Shown here: piece by piece, positions 6,336 to 7,933 of the stretch | Layout of the letters: the number at the start of each line of letters is the position of its first letter | How positions within the stretch are numbered: the first letter of the stretch is position 1 | Origin: Candidatus Electronema nielsenii | GTDB taxonomy: Bacteria > Desulfobacterota > Desulfobulbia > Desulfobulbales > Desulfobulbaceae | Length of the DNA stretch: 7,933 bases | Direction: 5' to 3' | Assembly: GCA_026122915.1 (NCBI GenBank) | Contig: JAGIXO010000078.1 | Location: 1-7,933 of the forward strand | Position numbers and translations under genes: made by a program | Notes under the pieces: model-generated | Seen by the model: the letters and a program-made list of their open reading frames with translations, nothing else | What the model was told of the DNA's origin: nothing | Databases searched by the model: none

Positions 6336-6521
6336 GTTTTCAGGCAGGTCTTCTGACTTCTCTGCCCGTTCAACGACCTTCCCGCCGGTATTCTACAGAC
6401 AGTGGCACACAAGGTTGAACAAGTTCCCTACTGCAAACAGCAAGGACAGAGTCACAGCGGCGGGCCCGTTCCGGTTTCGCACCGGATTCCCTTTTCATCC
6501 GCTTGCGCGGAACCTGAAAAC
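6336..6521 (-). promoter_or_regulatory. Cobalamin riboswitch aptamer
   Basis: The leader RNA senses cobalamin and controls the receptor operon. The outer P1 helix is a perfect nine-base pairing of GTTTTCAGG (6521-6513) with CCTGAAAAC (6344-6336). Inside are the TCCGG/CCGGA hairpin with loop TGCGAAA (6486-6470), a seven-base CCCGCCG/CGGCGGG helix (6464-6458 with 6387-6381), the conserved GCCACTG (6406-6400), and a 3' B12-box AAGTCAGAAGACCTGCCT (6359-6342) that agrees with the published B12-box consensus except at one lowercase position. All core elements are present, so it should be functional. Which cobalamin form it prefers cannot be read reliably. Confidence 0.95.
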
Positions 6522-6527
6522 AATCGC

Positions 6528-6555
6528 ACTATACCAAAGATTGATGCAGTGTCAA
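6528..6555 (-). promoter_or_regulatory. Promoter of the riboswitch-btuB-btuF operon
   Basis: On the minus strand a perfect TTGACA (-35, 6555-6550) and TATAGT (-10, 6533-6528, five of six) are separated by 16 bases. A TGG directly before the -10 fits the extended -10 (TGn) motif. Transcription would start near 6521, which is exactly the first base of the riboswitch P1 helix. It is the strongest-looking promoter in the window, as expected for an operon controlled by attenuation. Confidence 0.8.
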
Positions 6556-6606
6556 TAAGGATTTTGCCCTGCTGTTTGTTCTTGATCAGCAATCAGCATT
6601 GCCAGC

Positions 6607-6984
6607 TTACCGCCCAAAACCCCATGAGAAGGAAGCCTTCAGCCAATCGCCACCACCAGCTCGAACACCTGCGAACATGGTTTCAGCCATACCTGTTGTT
6701 CCCATGATTCTGGCCACCTCAATCATCAATTCAGCATCGGCAGTCAATCGCTCTACCTCTTCACCGGGGTAGCCTGCCCAATATTTCAAATCATGCTTGA
6801 AACATGCTGGATACAAGTCAAATCCTTGCCATTTATCGAACCAGAATGAGCAGCCATCAGACTTGAATGGCTTTGGTGGAGGATTCTTTTCAATCTTAGC
6901 CAACAGCTCATGTAGATAAAAATATCTGCACAGTTCTCTTATCTGTGCTAAGGGAACTACAGTTCCTGCCTTTGGAATATTCAT
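6607..6984 (-). CDS. Small phospholipase-A2-like protein
   Basis: The 125 residues contain DGCS (43-46), then ACFKHDLKYW (60-69) with the Cys-x-x-His-Asp pattern of phospholipase A2 active sites (His64, Asp65), a following ADAEL (82-86), and a C-terminal GVRAGG...WGFG block (106-124). This order recalls a group of small bacterial PLA2-like proteins that I know only as mostly uncharacterised. The family would hydrolyse the sn-2 ester of phospholipids, but activity is not shown. There is no signal peptide, which is odd because such proteins are usually exported; an in-frame stop 30 bases upstream rules out a longer N-terminus from ATG. No clear ribosome binding site precedes the ATG, so translation may depend on the phosphoesterase gene that ends 20 bases upstream. 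Confidence 0.65.
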   Translation of the reverse strand: MNIPKAGTVVPLAQIRELCRYFYLHELLAKIEKNPPPKPFKSDGCSFWFDKWQGFDLYPACFKHDLKYWAGYPGEEVERLTADAELMIEVARIMGTTGMAETMFAGVRAGGGDWLKASFSWGFGR

Positions 6985-7004
6985 AGCATAATATGGATAT
7001 TTTT

Positions 7005-7799
7005 CTATGAAATACTAAAATTAGTTATCTCATTATACTGTAAATCAACCACCGGCACAACGAGTTTGTTTTCATAATCAGGATGTGGCTCTGTTGTGGC
7101 ACCAGAGGCGAATATAACATCAATTCCGTACGCTACTTCTTTGTCAACTAAACGTTTTTCAACATGCTCATGTCCGAATAAGACGCACTTTACTCGTGAT
7201 GCGCCGCTACTGCCTTTCCGTTTAATAATATCCTTAAACGCTTGATCGTCTCGAAGCGAAAGAAGGTCATTGTAGAAAAAAGGATGATGATGCAGTGCTA
7301 CAATAGCACGTTTGCCTGTACTGTCAAGATGATATAGGATATCCTCCAAGGTTTTAAGCTGCGCCGCGCCTAATTCTCCCTGTGCACCCCACGGATGACT
7401 AGTCTGCATTTCAGCGAGCATTGAATCAAGCAGCACGATCGGATAGGTCGTATTGGGATCACAGTATGGATAGGTCAAATGGACATTATCCGCGATATAT
7501 TCCTTAAATCGGTAAATACATTGTCGATTCTCAAAAACACCACCAGAACCGTAGTCATGATTGCCTGGGCAGGGGAAAACTCTCATTCCTCCTGCTCTGA
7601 GCCTATCAACCTGTATTTTTGCACGTTGATACTCACGTTTATATCCGCTATTCACAACATCGCCTGTGAGGATAACAGAAGTAGTTCCATGCAGATGTTT
7701 CTTGCTTAGTATCCAATCGACAATGGCAGCAAAACGATCCTCATACCTATCACCTACTCCTTTACCAACGTGAATATCAGACAGATGGATAATCCTCAT
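7005..7799 (-). CDS. Calcineurin-like metallophosphoesterase
   Basis: This 264-residue cytoplasmic protein has every metal-binding block of the family in order: DIH (Asp8, His10), GDVVN (Asp47), GNHD (Asn80, His81, Asp82), a His-rich LHHHP (His170-172) and GHEH (His210, His212). A two-metal centre that cleaves phosphoester bonds is therefore expected. The overall shape is close to class III cyclic-nucleotide phosphodiesterases (CpdA-like), but the substrate could also be another nucleotide, a nucleic acid or a phospholipid head group. GGAGAG (7811-7806) precedes the ATG by six bases. The product has no signal peptide. The PLA2-like gene follows after 20 bases on the same strand, so the two are probably one transcript. 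Confidence 0.9.
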   Translation of the reverse strand: MRIIHLSDIHVGKGVGDRYEDRFAAIVDWILSKKHLHGTTSVILTGDVVNSGYKREYQRAKIQVDRLRAGGMRVFPCPGNHDYGSGGVFENRQCIYRFKEYIADNVHLTYPYCDPNTTYPIVLLDSMLAEMQTSHPWGAQGELGAAQLKTLEDILYHLDSTGKRAIVALHHHPFFYNDLLSLRDDQAFKDIIKRKGSSGASRVKCVLFGHEHVEKRLVDKEVAYGIDVIFASGATTEPHPDYENKLVVPVVDLQYNEITNFSIS

Positions 7800-7836
7800 G
7801 ATGTTCTCTCCAGTGTAGAATTAAGAAGCAAAGAGC

Positions 7837-7864
7837 TACGTCAACCGTACATCAAATACATCAA
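7837..7864. repeat. Three short direct repeats upstream of the phosphoesterase gene
   Basis: On the + strand TACGTCAA (7837-7844), TACATCAA (7848-7855) and TACATCAA (7857-7864) lie in tandem with start spacings of 11 and 9 bases. The first copy overlaps a TTGACG on the minus strand that could be a -35 element, although the best -10 (TAATTC, 7823-7818) has only a 15-base spacer. The near-helical spacing suggests a regulator binding site for the phosphoesterase/PLA2-like operon. Chance repetition is possible. Confidence 0.35.
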
Positions 7865-7933
7865 CTAACCTACCTGAGTACCCATTCCGTACCAGCCACA
7901 GTCACACCGGTGGACCGACATGATGCAGCGAGG

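Noticed and set aside
6402..6707. A 101-codon + strand frame across the riboswitch
   Set aside because: It lies opposite the conserved riboswitch, its promoter and the end of the PLA2-like gene, so its sequence is explained by those elements.
7865..7933. A 22-codon minus-strand frame entering from the right edge and ending in TAG, with a Cys-x-Cys-Gly-Trp-Tyr stretch
   Set aside because: Too short to identify and with no family match I can defend. A second frame is also open here for a similar length, so a gene end is possible but unsupported.
1..7933. CRISPR arrays, tRNA or rRNA genes, transposases and attachment sites
   Set aside because: I saw no regularly spaced repeats, no tRNA cloverleaf or rRNA-like sequence, and no transposase or integrase coding region in the window.

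Overview
The window looks like chromosome from a Gram-negative bacterium of moderate GC content. A TonB-dependent outer-membrane receptor with a periplasmic binding protein requires an outer membrane, and the window also carries Der, a Bpt-type arginyl/leucyl-transferase and a single-domain UspA protein. The mixture would suit a Desulfobulbales-like Desulfobacterota, but that is inference from the general look of the proteins and needs a search.

Layout, left to right. Positions 1-54 are the 3' end of an unknown gene, possibly an HTH antitoxin. The + strand then carries der (174-1517, TTG start), a 360-base gap with a candidate promoter and a 28-codon upstream ORF, bpt (1877-2662) and a universal stress protein gene (2746-3228). 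A 15-bp perfect stem (3235-3277) separates these from the convergent minus-strand genes. On the minus strand, a strong promoter (6528-6555) feeds a complete cobalamin riboswitch (6336-6521), its kissing-loop hairpin (6315-6334), two further hairpins and a textbook intrinsic terminator (6170-6210). Downstream of these lies a two-gene uptake operon: a BtuB-like TonB-dependent receptor (4169-6136) and a BtuF-like binding protein (3290-4165). Right of the riboswitch, also on the minus strand, a calcineurin-like metallophosphoesterase (7005-7799) is followed 20 bases later by a small phospholipase-A2-like protein (6607-6984).

How the parts work together. The riboswitch-controlled pair is a vitamin B12 uptake module: when B12 is plentiful the leader RNA should favour termination ahead of the receptor gene. 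The inner-membrane permease and ATPase (BtuC/BtuD) are not in the window. The der, bpt and usp genes are housekeeping or stress genes with no evident shared pathway. The phosphoesterase/PLA2-like pair is the most accessory-looking part, and its function is unknown.

Nothing here proves a new biological system. The items most worth a second look are the elaborate B12 leader RNA, the stop-to-start coupled small ORF ahead of bpt, and the phosphoesterase/PLA2-like pair.
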